Shown: piece after piece, positions 37,801-44,709 of the stretch | How the letters are laid out: each line of letters begins with the position of its first letter | Position numbering within the stretch: the stretch's first letter is position 1 | Origin: Verrucomicrobia bacterium LW23 | GTDB taxonomy: Bacteria; Verrucomicrobiota; Verrucomicrobiia; Methylacidiphilales; UBA1321 | Length of the DNA: 64,000 nucleotides | NCBI GenBank assembly: GCA_003054695.1 | Contig: QAZA01000050.1 | Location: 434,001-498,000 of the forward strand | Reading direction: 5' to 3' | Notes under the pieces: generated by a model | What the model was told of the DNA's origin: nothing | What the model saw: the letters and a program-made list of their open reading frames with translations, nothing else | The model's database searches: none | Position numbers and translations under genes: made by a program

Positions 37801-38709
37801 ACAGGAAAATACATCATGCAGTCGGGCCATACCGATTACCGCATTTTTGAGATTGCCGGGCTGGAGACCGCAAAACGCACGAGCGGTACCTTGACGGTAA
37901 CGCCCGAGCAGGCCGCGCTCATTGCCTCACAAAACAACAAGGGGCCCGAAGCGGCAGCGGCCGGACCGCGAGAGCTCGCGGTGGTGAATCTGCCCGCCGG
38001 CAAGGCGCTGGGAGCCGACCCTGAGACGTGGCCCGGAAAGTGGACGGTAACGTGGGGCGACGCGAAAGCGGCTTACCCGTTTTGCGAGGTAAAAGTGGTG
38101 CGCGCCGCGACGGGCGAGCGGCTGCATATTGCGTGGCGCGTCAAAGATCCGTCGCCGTTTATCAACAAGGGCAAGGACTGGATGCAGCTGTTTAAAACGG
38201 GAGACGTGGTGGCGTTTGAGTTCTCGACGAACCCGGCCGCGCCCGCGGGAAGGGCCAAGGCCGCGGCGGGAGATCGCCGCTTGTTTATCGCGCCCTTTGC
38301 GACGGAGGGCGGCCAGGCCCGGCCGGTGGCTGTACTTTACGATTATGTTTCGCAGCCGAAGGCTGGGGAGGCGGCGCCTCAGCCGGTGTTGTTTAGCAGC
38401 CCGTGGCGATCAGAAAAGATCGACCGTGTGGTGCAGCTGACGGATGCGCGCGTGGAAGTGATTCGGCCGCAGGGAAATACGGGCTATACGGTAACGGCGG
38501 ATCTTTCGCTGGAAACGCTGGGCCTGCCAAAGGCGGGCACGGCGGCGAGGCTGCGTGGTGACTTTGGCGTTTTGTACGGCGATTCCGAGGGGACGATCAC
38601 CCTTCTGCGCTCCTACTGGAGTAACAAGGCTACCGGGTTGGTGAACGACGTGCCAGGCGAGGCGGCGATCCAGCCGGGCAACTGGGGAGATCTCCTTTTC
38701 GTCAAGTAG
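34816..38709 (+). CDS. Large secreted beta-propeller protein with FlgD-like, EF-hand and CBM9-like regions
   Basis: 1297 residues beginning at a GTG preceded by GAGGGG. Signal peptide: SYALILALAFVGSASLTVS. A FlgD-like Ig segment (IVIDDKHGKRIRNLV, VWDGRDDNGRPVEPGIYTWR) near residues 235-290 is followed by NHL/propeller-like repeats to about residue 1000 (GRLYVSLGKEDRVLAFDPVS, FGIALDSAGRLWVAEND). An EF-hand-like loop DRNGDGLIANDEF lies near residue 793. The last 240 residues (GKWTVTWGDAKAAYPFCEV onwards, ending LQPGN-like) resemble carbohydrate-binding module family 9. It is probably an outer-surface or exported glycan-binding protein rather than an enzyme; no catalytic motif is recognised. It shares direction with the upstream prepilin gene and the downstream propeller gene. 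Confidence 0.75.
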   Translation: MAPSYALILALAFVGSASLTVSKADLPIAAGLHHSLGQTRKAAAARPLNPAATTAPFSADDFVRISTDADPYVAYAVRLTETAVHIAVETESIPGSEATPEAEVGVALEKKVVLDRSDATRSVAATSAHSKGQLRTRFVYAVPKQRLGAISLPWSQLRVAIRVAWEDRRLPAARQPLFAQRYFDTGPGGNFAPLTMEGTGDFTSWQVFDVVGYANAVRARKERLVVELQQPQKGRASIVIDDKHGKRIRNLVNAADYEQGVHQVVWDGRDDNGRPVEPGIYTWRALTHAGIRPHYLFSYYNPGTPPYGRATPSSNWGGDHSDPMAATAYGSDVYLGWPVAESGNNIIRVNLDGEKQADFNLPSHAGGGSALMLAADADHLYVAAEGKPWYDAFTQGPDGTWECRRPLNLFRFSRTGEMVRYGGSRGELLITNNILKGSGAAPKWVLPPENLAGFALHRGRLYVSLGKEDRVLAFDPVSGKQVAEIPLTKPSLLAASPGGRLAAISDGQMGWLEPDSGKFTAIGKLKAVVPRGLAISAADEFVVSDNGPDQDIKIFSPKDATLVRTIGMKGGRPSLGAWKANGVFQPFGIALDSAGRLWVAENDSTPRRVSRWDYAAGSISKEFFGPCHYGADGGGFDVADSTRWIGAGVLWKLDFASKSATPLSTLYRRTAPAQLIENLHNGLMHFVHKEGRTFVVSQTKQIAVFELAADQTLRPVAVVGSLLRTANAKRWTLPASLAEVPAVKEAVERACSKLKVDIATIYVPSPRYADRYEFPEPVLKEAELSYLWVDRNGDGLIANDEFQFLPQGHRWFLSYWGNGYLDTTLKIPVTTSEGKALMVELAPGGFLPSGVPDYQLQPALDKAVAMESLPADINAMATDRHQRLLVNANPMTAYGPGGKRLWTIPNNWPGVHASQKAPLPERGVMQGPLFFLGVAPLDKESDVTILNGNHGRFFVVSTDGILMDELFADIRISRDGGPYMIGGEPFGGFFEKSQSTGKYIMQSGHTDYRIFEIAGLETAKRTSGTLTVTPEQAALIASQNNKGPEAAAAGPRELAVVNLPAGKALGADPETWPGKWTVTWGDAKAAYPFCEVKVVRAATGERLHIAWRVKDPSPFINKGKDWMQLFKTGDVVAFEFSTNPAAPAGRAKAAAGDRRLFIAPFATEGGQARPVAVLYDYVSQPKAGEAAPQPVLFSSPWRSEKIDRVVQLTDARVEVIRPQGNTGYTVTADLSLETLGLPKAGTAARLRGDFGVLYGDSEGTITLLRSYWSNKATGLVNDVPGEAAIQPGNWGDLLFVK

Positions 38710-38756
38710 CCTTTATGGCCTAAGTTATTATCTTGCGGATACTTACATTTACGCTA

Positions 38757-40616
38757 ATGAATACGATTCGTCCTGTTGCACCTTGGCCGTTTGCGCACAT
38801 GTATGCACGCTCCCTGGGTCACATTGTCGCCTTGTTTACGGCCCTTGCGGTCCTTGTCGGGGCATTTGGCGCGACGCCGCGCGCGCTTGCCGACGGGGCA
38901 GAGATCACCTACCAGGGCGTGCTGGGAAACTCCGGCGCGGATGGCGAGGCGCTGGTCAGCTACTCTTCACCTCTCCCAACGGGTGCAGGCGTTGCTGTGG
39001 ATGAACTTGGCTTTCTTTGGGCAACGGGCGGACCGGGCCGGATTAACCGGTATGCGCTGGACGGGAGGCTGGTGGGATCCTACGCCCTGGAGAAGAAAGG
39101 CGTTGTGCCTAAACGCATTACAAAAGCGGGCGACAAGATTGTGGTGTTTGCCGGCACGGAGATTTTTTCGCGAAGCACCGGGTTTGAGACTTCAGAACTC
39201 TTTGTGCCGGTTAATGTTACGGCGGGCGGCATCAGCAGCTCGTCATGGCAGGGCAAAGTGGCCTTCTGGGTGGCCAAACCGAAGGTGCAGGGGCAGGAGC
39301 AGGAGTTTGTGCTTTCGATGCTGGACGCGGCAACCGGAAGCACGGTAGTGCTTTCGGAGCAAGTGCCTGGTATCCATAATGTTGAGCTGGCGGACGATGG
39401 CGCGGTGATTGTGGAGTATCGCGGATCAGCCTCAAAGTACCTGCAGGATGGCACCCATGTGACCTCATGGTCACGCAAGATTCCGTCAGGCACAGGCCTC
39501 ATACGCTCTGGAGATCACTACTATTGCTTTACGCACAGCTCCACGATTATCCGCCTTTCGGCAGATCTGACGCCGTCGCCGGGTGTGGTTTTGGGAGGCG
39601 CCTCGGGATCGGTCATCGCCAAGATGCCGGTGGACGCGGATATTCGCCAAAGCACAGGCCTGGTTCACGTGCGCGGAAATCTTTATGCCGTAGCGGGTTA
39701 CGGCGGTGCGGTAATGCTGTTGACGTGGAGCGACGAGGCGGCGCAGTTTACGATTCAGCGGCGCATTGGCGGATTGCCTTCGTGCTCAGGCCTTTATGTG
39801 TCGCCGGAGGGCTGGGTTGTGGCTAATGCAGGCGCATGGCCGTGGGGGGCGCGGCCGGATTCCCCGCTGGATTTTGGCACGCCGATTGATCCAGACGGGA
39901 TGCGGTCGCCGGTGATGGTGCGCGGCACTGTGCTGGCGCCGTCGTTCCGCTACAACGGGCGGCCCAATTTTCTGAGTTTCAGCTTTACGCGGCTGCCGGA
40001 TCTCGACGAGATCAAGCTCGCGCCCTTCTCCAAAAAGATGGTGGGTGCGGCGGCGGTGACACTTCGCAAGCAGCAGGACTGGGTGCTGACGGCGGAGAGC
40101 GACGGTAAGGCCACGGCCTATCGGGTATCCGGCAACGGCACGACGATGGAAGCATCGCCGGTCATTATGGAGGCGACGGCGCCGACCACGCAACTCACGT
40201 CCATCGCAAGTATTGATGGCACAATGGTTTATGCAGCGGTTGACGGCCATATCGTGGAGTTTGCGCCCGGTGAAGGCACCGACGGAGCCCCGGGCGCCTA
40301 CACCGAAAAGGCGCGCTGGAACAGCTGGGCGGACGCCGGCGCCGAGAGCCTGGGCGGCACCGTTTACATATCCGCCGACCGAAATCCCGATCGCCTCTGG
40401 ATCTCCGACACGGAGAAGAACCGGGTGCTGTGCCTGGCGATGCCGGAGCGGCGCCTGGTGGCGATGTACAAGGGCAGCACCGTCAACCCGGCCGGCACGC
40501 TGGAGCGGCCGACGGTTATCTCCGGCACGGGCGAGCGGGTAGCCGTGTACGACTCCGGTCGCCAACGTATTGTCAAACTGCATCTTGCGTCAGATAAGCC
40601 GCTGGCGAAAAAGTGA
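38757..40616 (+). CDS. Secreted beta-propeller (NHL-like) protein
   Basis: 619 residues from the ATG at 38757 (a TTG at 38733 would add eight). The N-terminus is a signal peptide with an extended basic/polar start (LGHIVALFTALAVLVGAFGA, cleavage near PRALADG). The rest is made of strand-rich repeats like those of the preceding gene product: GVAVDELGFLWATGGPGRIN, GLYVSPEGWVVANAG, and near the end NPDRLWISDTEKNRVLCLAM, typical of NHL/6-bladed propellers. No enzyme motif is seen. It follows the previous gene by 47 bp, which suggests an operon. Probably extracytoplasmic; ligand unknown. Confidence 0.72.
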   Translation: MNTIRPVAPWPFAHMYARSLGHIVALFTALAVLVGAFGATPRALADGAEITYQGVLGNSGADGEALVSYSSPLPTGAGVAVDELGFLWATGGPGRINRYALDGRLVGSYALEKKGVVPKRITKAGDKIVVFAGTEIFSRSTGFETSELFVPVNVTAGGISSSSWQGKVAFWVAKPKVQGQEQEFVLSMLDAATGSTVVLSEQVPGIHNVELADDGAVIVEYRGSASKYLQDGTHVTSWSRKIPSGTGLIRSGDHYYCFTHSSTIIRLSADLTPSPGVVLGGASGSVIAKMPVDADIRQSTGLVHVRGNLYAVAGYGGAVMLLTWSDEAAQFTIQRRIGGLPSCSGLYVSPEGWVVANAGAWPWGARPDSPLDFGTPIDPDGMRSPVMVRGTVLAPSFRYNGRPNFLSFSFTRLPDLDEIKLAPFSKKMVGAAAVTLRKQQDWVLTAESDGKATAYRVSGNGTTMEASPVIMEATAPTTQLTSIASIDGTMVYAAVDGHIVEFAPGEGTDGAPGAYTEKARWNSWADAGAESLGGTVYISADRNPDRLWISDTEKNRVLCLAMPERRLVAMYKGSTVNPAGTLERPTVISGTGERVAVYDSGRQRIVKLHLASDKPLAKK

Positions 40617-40804
40617 TTGCGTTGGGCGTGAATTGCGAAGGAAGGGAGAGGGATAAAGATTTCATAAGTCGCCGTCGCAACTTTCTTTTTGCTGCGATGT
40701 TTATGCAGATACGGGAACTGTTGCCACACTGGCGGCGGTTCGATTGTTCCAATCGGGCGCGCACTTCCCTCAAGAAACATAACTACAATCGCAAGCAATA
40801 TCCC

Positions 40805-41329
40805 ATGAAGCTTACCCACGTTTCGAAACTGAGCATCGCCTGCGCGCTGGCGCTAATCGCCTCGCCTCTGGTCCCGACCGTCCACGCTGCGGATACCCCT
40901 GCCGGGGAAAGCAAGCCCGAGGAAAAGGGCGGCGAACGGGGACCGCGCCGCGGGCCTGGTGGCCGCGGTGGGTTTGGGCCCGGCATGTTCCTGGCCAATG
41001 CCGACGACGATAAAGTCGCCAAGTTTGAAGAAGAACTTGGCTTTACGAAGGAACAGAAGGCCAAGCTGAAGAGCGCCCTCGACTCCTATGACGCCACCAA
41101 GGAATCCATCGACAAGGACACTACGCTGGAGAAAGGTGCCAAGCGCGAGAAAATGCGCGACAATCAAAAGAAGCTCAATGACGCTGTCGACGAGATCATG
41201 ACGCCCGAGCAAAAGGAAAAGTACCAGCAAAAGATGAAGGAGCGCATGAAGGAAATGCGTGAAAAGCGCGCCAAGGACAAGCCGGCAGACAAGCCCGCTG
41301 ACAAGCCGGCGGAAACCCCTGCGATGTAA
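40805..41329 (+). CDS. Spy/CpxP-like periplasmic protein
   Basis: 174 residues with a clear signal peptide (LSIACALALIASPLVPTVHA) and a Gly/Arg/Pro-rich linker (GERGPRRGPGGRGGFGPGM). The mature part is a charged helical region with two LTxxQ-like motifs, LGFTKEQKAKLK and MTPEQKEKYQQKMK, as in Spy/CpxP chaperone-like proteins, and ends in a repeated KPADKPADKPAE tail. It probably buffers envelope stress or binds unfolded proteins or metals. The frame is open upstream to 40613, but the ATG at 40805 starts the signal peptide. Gap from the previous gene is 188 bp. Confidence 0.75.
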   Translation: MKLTHVSKLSIACALALIASPLVPTVHAADTPAGESKPEEKGGERGPRRGPGGRGGFGPGMFLANADDDKVAKFEEELGFTKEQKAKLKSALDSYDATKESIDKDTTLEKGAKREKMRDNQKKLNDAVDEIMTPEQKEKYQQKMKERMKEMREKRAKDKPADKPADKPAETPAM

Positions 41330-41490
41330 GGACTTGCAGCGCTGAAGCAAGATACCGACGCGCGGGACAGTGTCAGGGCCTCGCTGGACGAGGCGCCTGC
41401 CCTCGCGCGCTCGTCAGCGTGTCAGTTGGTTCGGTTTCCCGGCCCGAATCCGGTACTGCCAAAGGGATACGTCGTTCCGGGCAAGGAGGG

Positions 41491-41598
41491 CTAGCGCTTT
41501 GCTACCTCGATCCCAACAGCGACTCCCTGGTAAAGAAGGACTCCGCAGGCAAACTCATTCCGGTGAGTGACGAGAATGACACGGCGGGAATGCGATAA
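41491..41598 (+). pseudogene. Remnant 1 of a lost plus-strand gene (3' end)
   Basis: A plus-strand frame ends at a TAA (41596-41598) with the tail peptide SDSLVKKDSAGKLIPVSDEN-D. The 21 codons 41518-41580 match 44354-44416 at 17 of 21 amino acids, while most DNA differences fall at third codon positions and are silent. That pattern shows both were once protein-coding in this direction. No start codon or domain precedes either copy. It abuts the 3' end of the decayed LacI gene. The parent protein is not recognised. Confidence 0.6.
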
Positions 41599-41599
41599 C

Positions 41600-42256
41600 G
41601 CTCAATAGCCTCAATCAGCTGCACCGATATGCTGTGTGTATAATTGAGGATCAGGCCATCCACGATTTCGTGCGCCAGCAGCTTGGGCGCCCACGATTGA
41701 TCCTTCGCGAGGAGATCGTCGGTTATCGTCAGCGCCACATGAGTCCCCTTCGGCCTCCAGCGCTTCGTGGATTCCCAGCAGAAGCCCACCGTGCAACGAG
41801 CTCAGCGACGCCTTCCGACCCATCATAAAGCCCACAGCGCCAAACATGCCTGTGGAGATGGCGCAGGCCATCGGCAAATGCCGTGGAGGATGGAGCGTCA
41901 AAGTTCATTGGGTTGCCTCGCATGCTCGGCTCGGCCTGAAGATGGCGCTGACCGCGGGCAAGGTCGCCGACGGCCCGGCAGGACGCGAACTGCTGGCCCC
42001 GTCAAAGCGCAATATAATCAGGCGCTTCCTACCCCTGGAGCGCTCTCTTGGAGAGCAGCATTTTGGCGGCCAGATTGGGACGGTAGCCGAGTTCCGCCGC
42101 GACTCTGCGGATTTTCTCGATGGTGTCCGCCTTGTAGAGGTCATCGAGCTTTCGGTTGAGGATATTGGACACGGTGTTCAGCGATACATTGCAGGCTTCC
42201 GCAATGGTGCGGAGGCTTGTCGACATCGATGAGCGGCGCGTTCTTTCCTTCTTCAT
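41600..42256 (-). pseudogene. Decayed LacI-family regulator gene
   Basis: The N-terminal helix-turn-helix is intact (LRTIAEACNVSLNTVSNILN, then YKADTIEKIRRVAAELGYRP), in the same subfamily as the regulator at 58297-59367 (INTVSDILN, YKPETVERVRQVAKKQNYRP). The frame then stops after LLSKRALQG. Further along the same strand, fragments of the sensor domain appear in different frames: MFGAVGFMMGRKASLSSLHG with LLLGIHEALEAEG, and, shifted, THVALTITDDLLAKDQSWAP with LAHEIVDGLILN. About the last half is missing and replaced by remnant 1. An operator-like site lies just upstream of the start, as for the intact gene. A truncated DNA-binding fragment of about 70 residues could still be made. Confidence 0.78.
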
Positions 42257-42264
42257 CTGTCCCA

Positions 42265-42280
42265 ATATGAAGGTTAATGT
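42265..42280. promoter_or_regulatory. Operator-like palindrome, site 1 (upstream of decayed LacI gene)
   Basis: ATATGAAGGTTAATGT, matching 12 of 16 positions of the locus consensus ATATGAACGTTCATAT. It directly precedes the decayed LacI gene and lies 137 bp before the pectate-lyase-like gene start. Confidence 0.5.
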
Positions 42281-42402
42281 GAATCTGGCAAGTCTGCTCT
42301 GCTTTGCCCTGGCGCGTGTCTCATCTCTGTCCTCTCCCCTCCCCTCACCACACCCAAGGCTTAATCGATTGCAAAATCACTTGCTATTTCTGCTTTTTGA
42401 AT

Positions 42403-42418
42403 TTATGAAGGTTCATAT
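42403..42418. promoter_or_regulatory. Operator-like palindrome, site 2 (overlapping the ribosome binding site of the pectate-lyase-like gene)
   Basis: TTATGAAGGTTCATAT: ATGAA and TTCAT arms around GG, 14 of 16 to the locus consensus. It covers the GAAGG ribosome binding site (42407-42411) and touches the start ATG at 42417, so repressor binding would block the leader; the in-frame ATG at 42405 lies inside it and is a less likely start. Confidence 0.55.
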
Positions 42419-44327
42419 GGCCATGATCATTAAGCTCTTCGCCCTGGTTATAGCGGCGCTTCTGGTCGCGACAGCACCCGCATGCGCGGATTTCCGTTTC
42501 CCCGCAGGGTCTGGGGTGGTCAATGTGCGTGACTACGGAGCAAAGGGTGACGGGAAAACCGATGATACGGCGGCCATCAATAAGGCTATTGCTGAGAATA
42601 TCGAGAAGCACCGCTATCGCAGCAACCCCTTCATCTACTTTCCCCGCGGCACGTACCTTGTCTCGGGCCCGATCGAAGGCCGGGTCATCAAGCCTGGCAG
42701 GGAGGAGGGCAAAGTATGGAGCGCCGGCTGGATGAGCATGATGTCCCTGATGGGCGAAAGCCGCGAGGGTACGATCATCAAGCTGGTTGACAACGCGGAG
42801 GGTTATGGAGATCCCGCCAACCCGAAATGGCTCGTCGCCACGGGATCCGAGAGTGACAAAAACACGAATTACAAGGGCGGGGGGAACCGCGCTTTTCGTC
42901 ACTGCATTACGAATTTGACGGTGGACGTTGGAAATGGGAATCCCGGCGCGATAGGTATCGACTTTATCGCCAGCAACCGCGGCACTGTGGACGGCGTTAC
43001 CATCCGCGCGGGTGCGGGTAGCGGGCACACAGGGCTGGCGCTGACGAGAAACTGGCCTGGCCCGGCGCTGATCTATGATGTTCTGATTGATGGCTTTGCA
43101 CGTGGCATCGAGCTCGGCCACTTCCAGTACGGAATGACGTTTGAGAACATTCAAATGAGGGGGCAACGTGAGGTGGGCGTCAAAAACAGGCACAACGTTG
43201 TGGCGATGCGTCGCGTCAACTTTACGGGTAGCGTGCCGTTTTACAATGCGACCGGCCGCAGCGGCATGCTGTGCCTGATGGACAGCTCGATTCAGGGAAC
43301 CGGCGCCGCGGCCAACGCGTCGGCGATCGAGAGCGAGTCACTGGCCAACCTGCGCAGGGTCACGTTCACCGGCTTTGGCAAAGCGTTTGACGATACTGGG
43401 GCCTCGAACAAAGACATTGCGGCGGAGGCCGGCAAGCCAACCGTGGTGCGTAGCTACGACCAGGGCTTTACCCTCTGTGCCTCTGGCGGAGAACCGGAAG
43501 GGCTCGACTTGCCGATTGAGGATGTTCCCACGGTTCGTCCCGGTCCCGACGATGAATGGACGGACGCGGGCGATTCCGGAGAAAGCCTCCAGAAAGCGAT
43601 TGATAGCGGTGCGGAGTGGATTTATGTGAAGCCACGCGGGGCTCTGGAGATAACCAATACCGTTATCCTCAGAGGCAAAGCAAAACTCATCTATGGGCTG
43701 AACGGGCATATCAAAAGCCCCCCCGGCGTCCCGGCCTTTCGCGTGGATGAAGGCAGCTCCCCGGTGGTGGTGCTGGAGAACATCTACATTGAGGGCGATG
43801 TGGAGCATCCCAGCCGGCGCACGTTTGTTTTGCGCCACGGTGATTTCCATGTGAACGGAATCAAGGCAACCGGTCCGGGAAAGACCCACATCGTCGATGT
43901 CATTGGCAAAGGTTACCAGATTGGGCCTCAGCACACCCTCTGGGCCCGCCAGCTCAACGCGGAATTTGGCGAAGCACCGCTTTTCACCAACCACGGTACG
44001 TCATGGATCCTTGGATTCAAGATGGAGACTTCGCCCCGCGGGAGCAAGGACGCGCCCAACAGCACGCCCTCGATCCTCAACAAGGCGGGCCGTCTGGAGC
44101 TGTTGGGGGGCCTGCTGTACACGCTGGGCGAGAAGAAAGAGCAAGCGCCGCTCGTTCCCGCCTTTACCAACGAAAGCGGTTCAATCGCAATCTCTTACCG
44201 CACCAACGGAAAGCCGGAGACATACTACCGCACGATCCTTCGCATGGGCAGCTTTGAAGGGGGCGAAGATCTCCCCGCGTCCCAAATCAAGGGACCGGGA
44301 GCCGCATTGCTGACAGACAAACGATAG
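42417..44327 (+). CDS. Secreted pectate-lyase-superfamily (right-handed beta-helix) protein
   Basis: 636 residues from the ATG at 42417, which has GAAGG five bases upstream. Signal peptide IIKLFALVIAALLVATAPA. The mature protein opens with the Pectate_lyase_3 signature GVVNVRDYGAKGDGKTDDTA and continues with beta-helix segments (FIYFPRGTYLVSGPI, VNFTGSVPFY). A second half beginning near WTDAGDSGESLQKAIDSGAE repeats the layout. Proteins with this fold are lyases or hydrolases of acidic polysaccharides, but the catalytic residues cannot be assigned by eye. It is a paralogue of the convergent gene at 44710-46647 (shared motifs TNWPGP / RNWPGP and VWARQLN). Two operator-like sites precede it, suggesting control by the local LacI regulator. 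Confidence 0.85.
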   Translation: MAMIIKLFALVIAALLVATAPACADFRFPAGSGVVNVRDYGAKGDGKTDDTAAINKAIAENIEKHRYRSNPFIYFPRGTYLVSGPIEGRVIKPGREEGKVWSAGWMSMMSLMGESREGTIIKLVDNAEGYGDPANPKWLVATGSESDKNTNYKGGGNRAFRHCITNLTVDVGNGNPGAIGIDFIASNRGTVDGVTIRAGAGSGHTGLALTRNWPGPALIYDVLIDGFARGIELGHFQYGMTFENIQMRGQREVGVKNRHNVVAMRRVNFTGSVPFYNATGRSGMLCLMDSSIQGTGAAANASAIESESLANLRRVTFTGFGKAFDDTGASNKDIAAEAGKPTVVRSYDQGFTLCASGGEPEGLDLPIEDVPTVRPGPDDEWTDAGDSGESLQKAIDSGAEWIYVKPRGALEITNTVILRGKAKLIYGLNGHIKSPPGVPAFRVDEGSSPVVVLENIYIEGDVEHPSRRTFVLRHGDFHVNGIKATGPGKTHIVDVIGKGYQIGPQHTLWARQLNAEFGEAPLFTNHGTSWILGFKMETSPRGSKDAPNSTPSILNKAGRLELLGGLLYTLGEKKEQAPLVPAFTNESGSIAISYRTNGKPETYYRTILRMGSFEGGEDLPASQIKGPGAALLTDKR

Positions 44328-44353
44328 CGGTCTACGAGACCAAACGCCAACAT

Positions 44354-44416
44354 AGCGATTCACTGGTTAAAAGAGACTCCCGCAGTAAACTGATTCCTGT
44401 ACAAGACGAAAATGAT
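44354..44416 (+). pseudogene. Remnant 2 of the same lost plus-strand gene
   Basis: The plus-strand codons give SDSLVKRDSRSKLIPVQDEN-D, matching remnant 1 (41518-41580) at 17 of 21 residues with nine silent third-position differences. It starts 27 bp after the stop codon of the pectate-lyase-like gene. The frame continues without features into the palindromic repeat and stops there. It appears to be a leftover from a duplicated or deleted gene once placed beside the lyase. Confidence 0.58.
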
Positions 44417-44455
44417 AGTGACGCTTTCTCTGGTCCTTTCCATTTCCGCGTTGTC

Positions 44456-44619
44456 AGACCAATTGTCGGAATAAACCGGTACATGGGTGGAGGCGATTTT
44501 GAGATGAGGGCAAGGCGAGGCTGAGGGAGTGCATTTGAAAAATGCATGACCGAAGACTCAACGCCGCCCTCGCTCAAAAGCGTCCCGCCAATATACCGGT
44601 TTATTCCGATAATTGGTCT
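44456..44619. repeat. Dispersed palindromic repeat, copy 1 (164 bp)
   Basis: Outer 26-base arms 44456-44481 and 44594-44619 are inverted copies (25 of 26). Inside are further paired blocks (GATTTTGAG/CTCAAAAGC type) and a central hairpin TGCATTT-GAA-AAATGCA (about 44530-44546). The core CAAGGCG..GAGGGAG.GCATTTG.AAAATGC.TGACCGA is shared with copy 2 at 55048-55129 in inverse orientation. It sits between the convergent 3' ends of the two pectate-lyase-like genes, as a bidirectional terminator or BIME-like element would. Confidence 0.85.
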
Positions 44620-44709
44620 CAGTAGCAGGTAAGCAAAGAAGTCTCGCAGGGAATCGCCTGTGCAGGCACATCCACTGAAATCGAACCTATGAAGCTACCG
44701 ATTAGCTGG

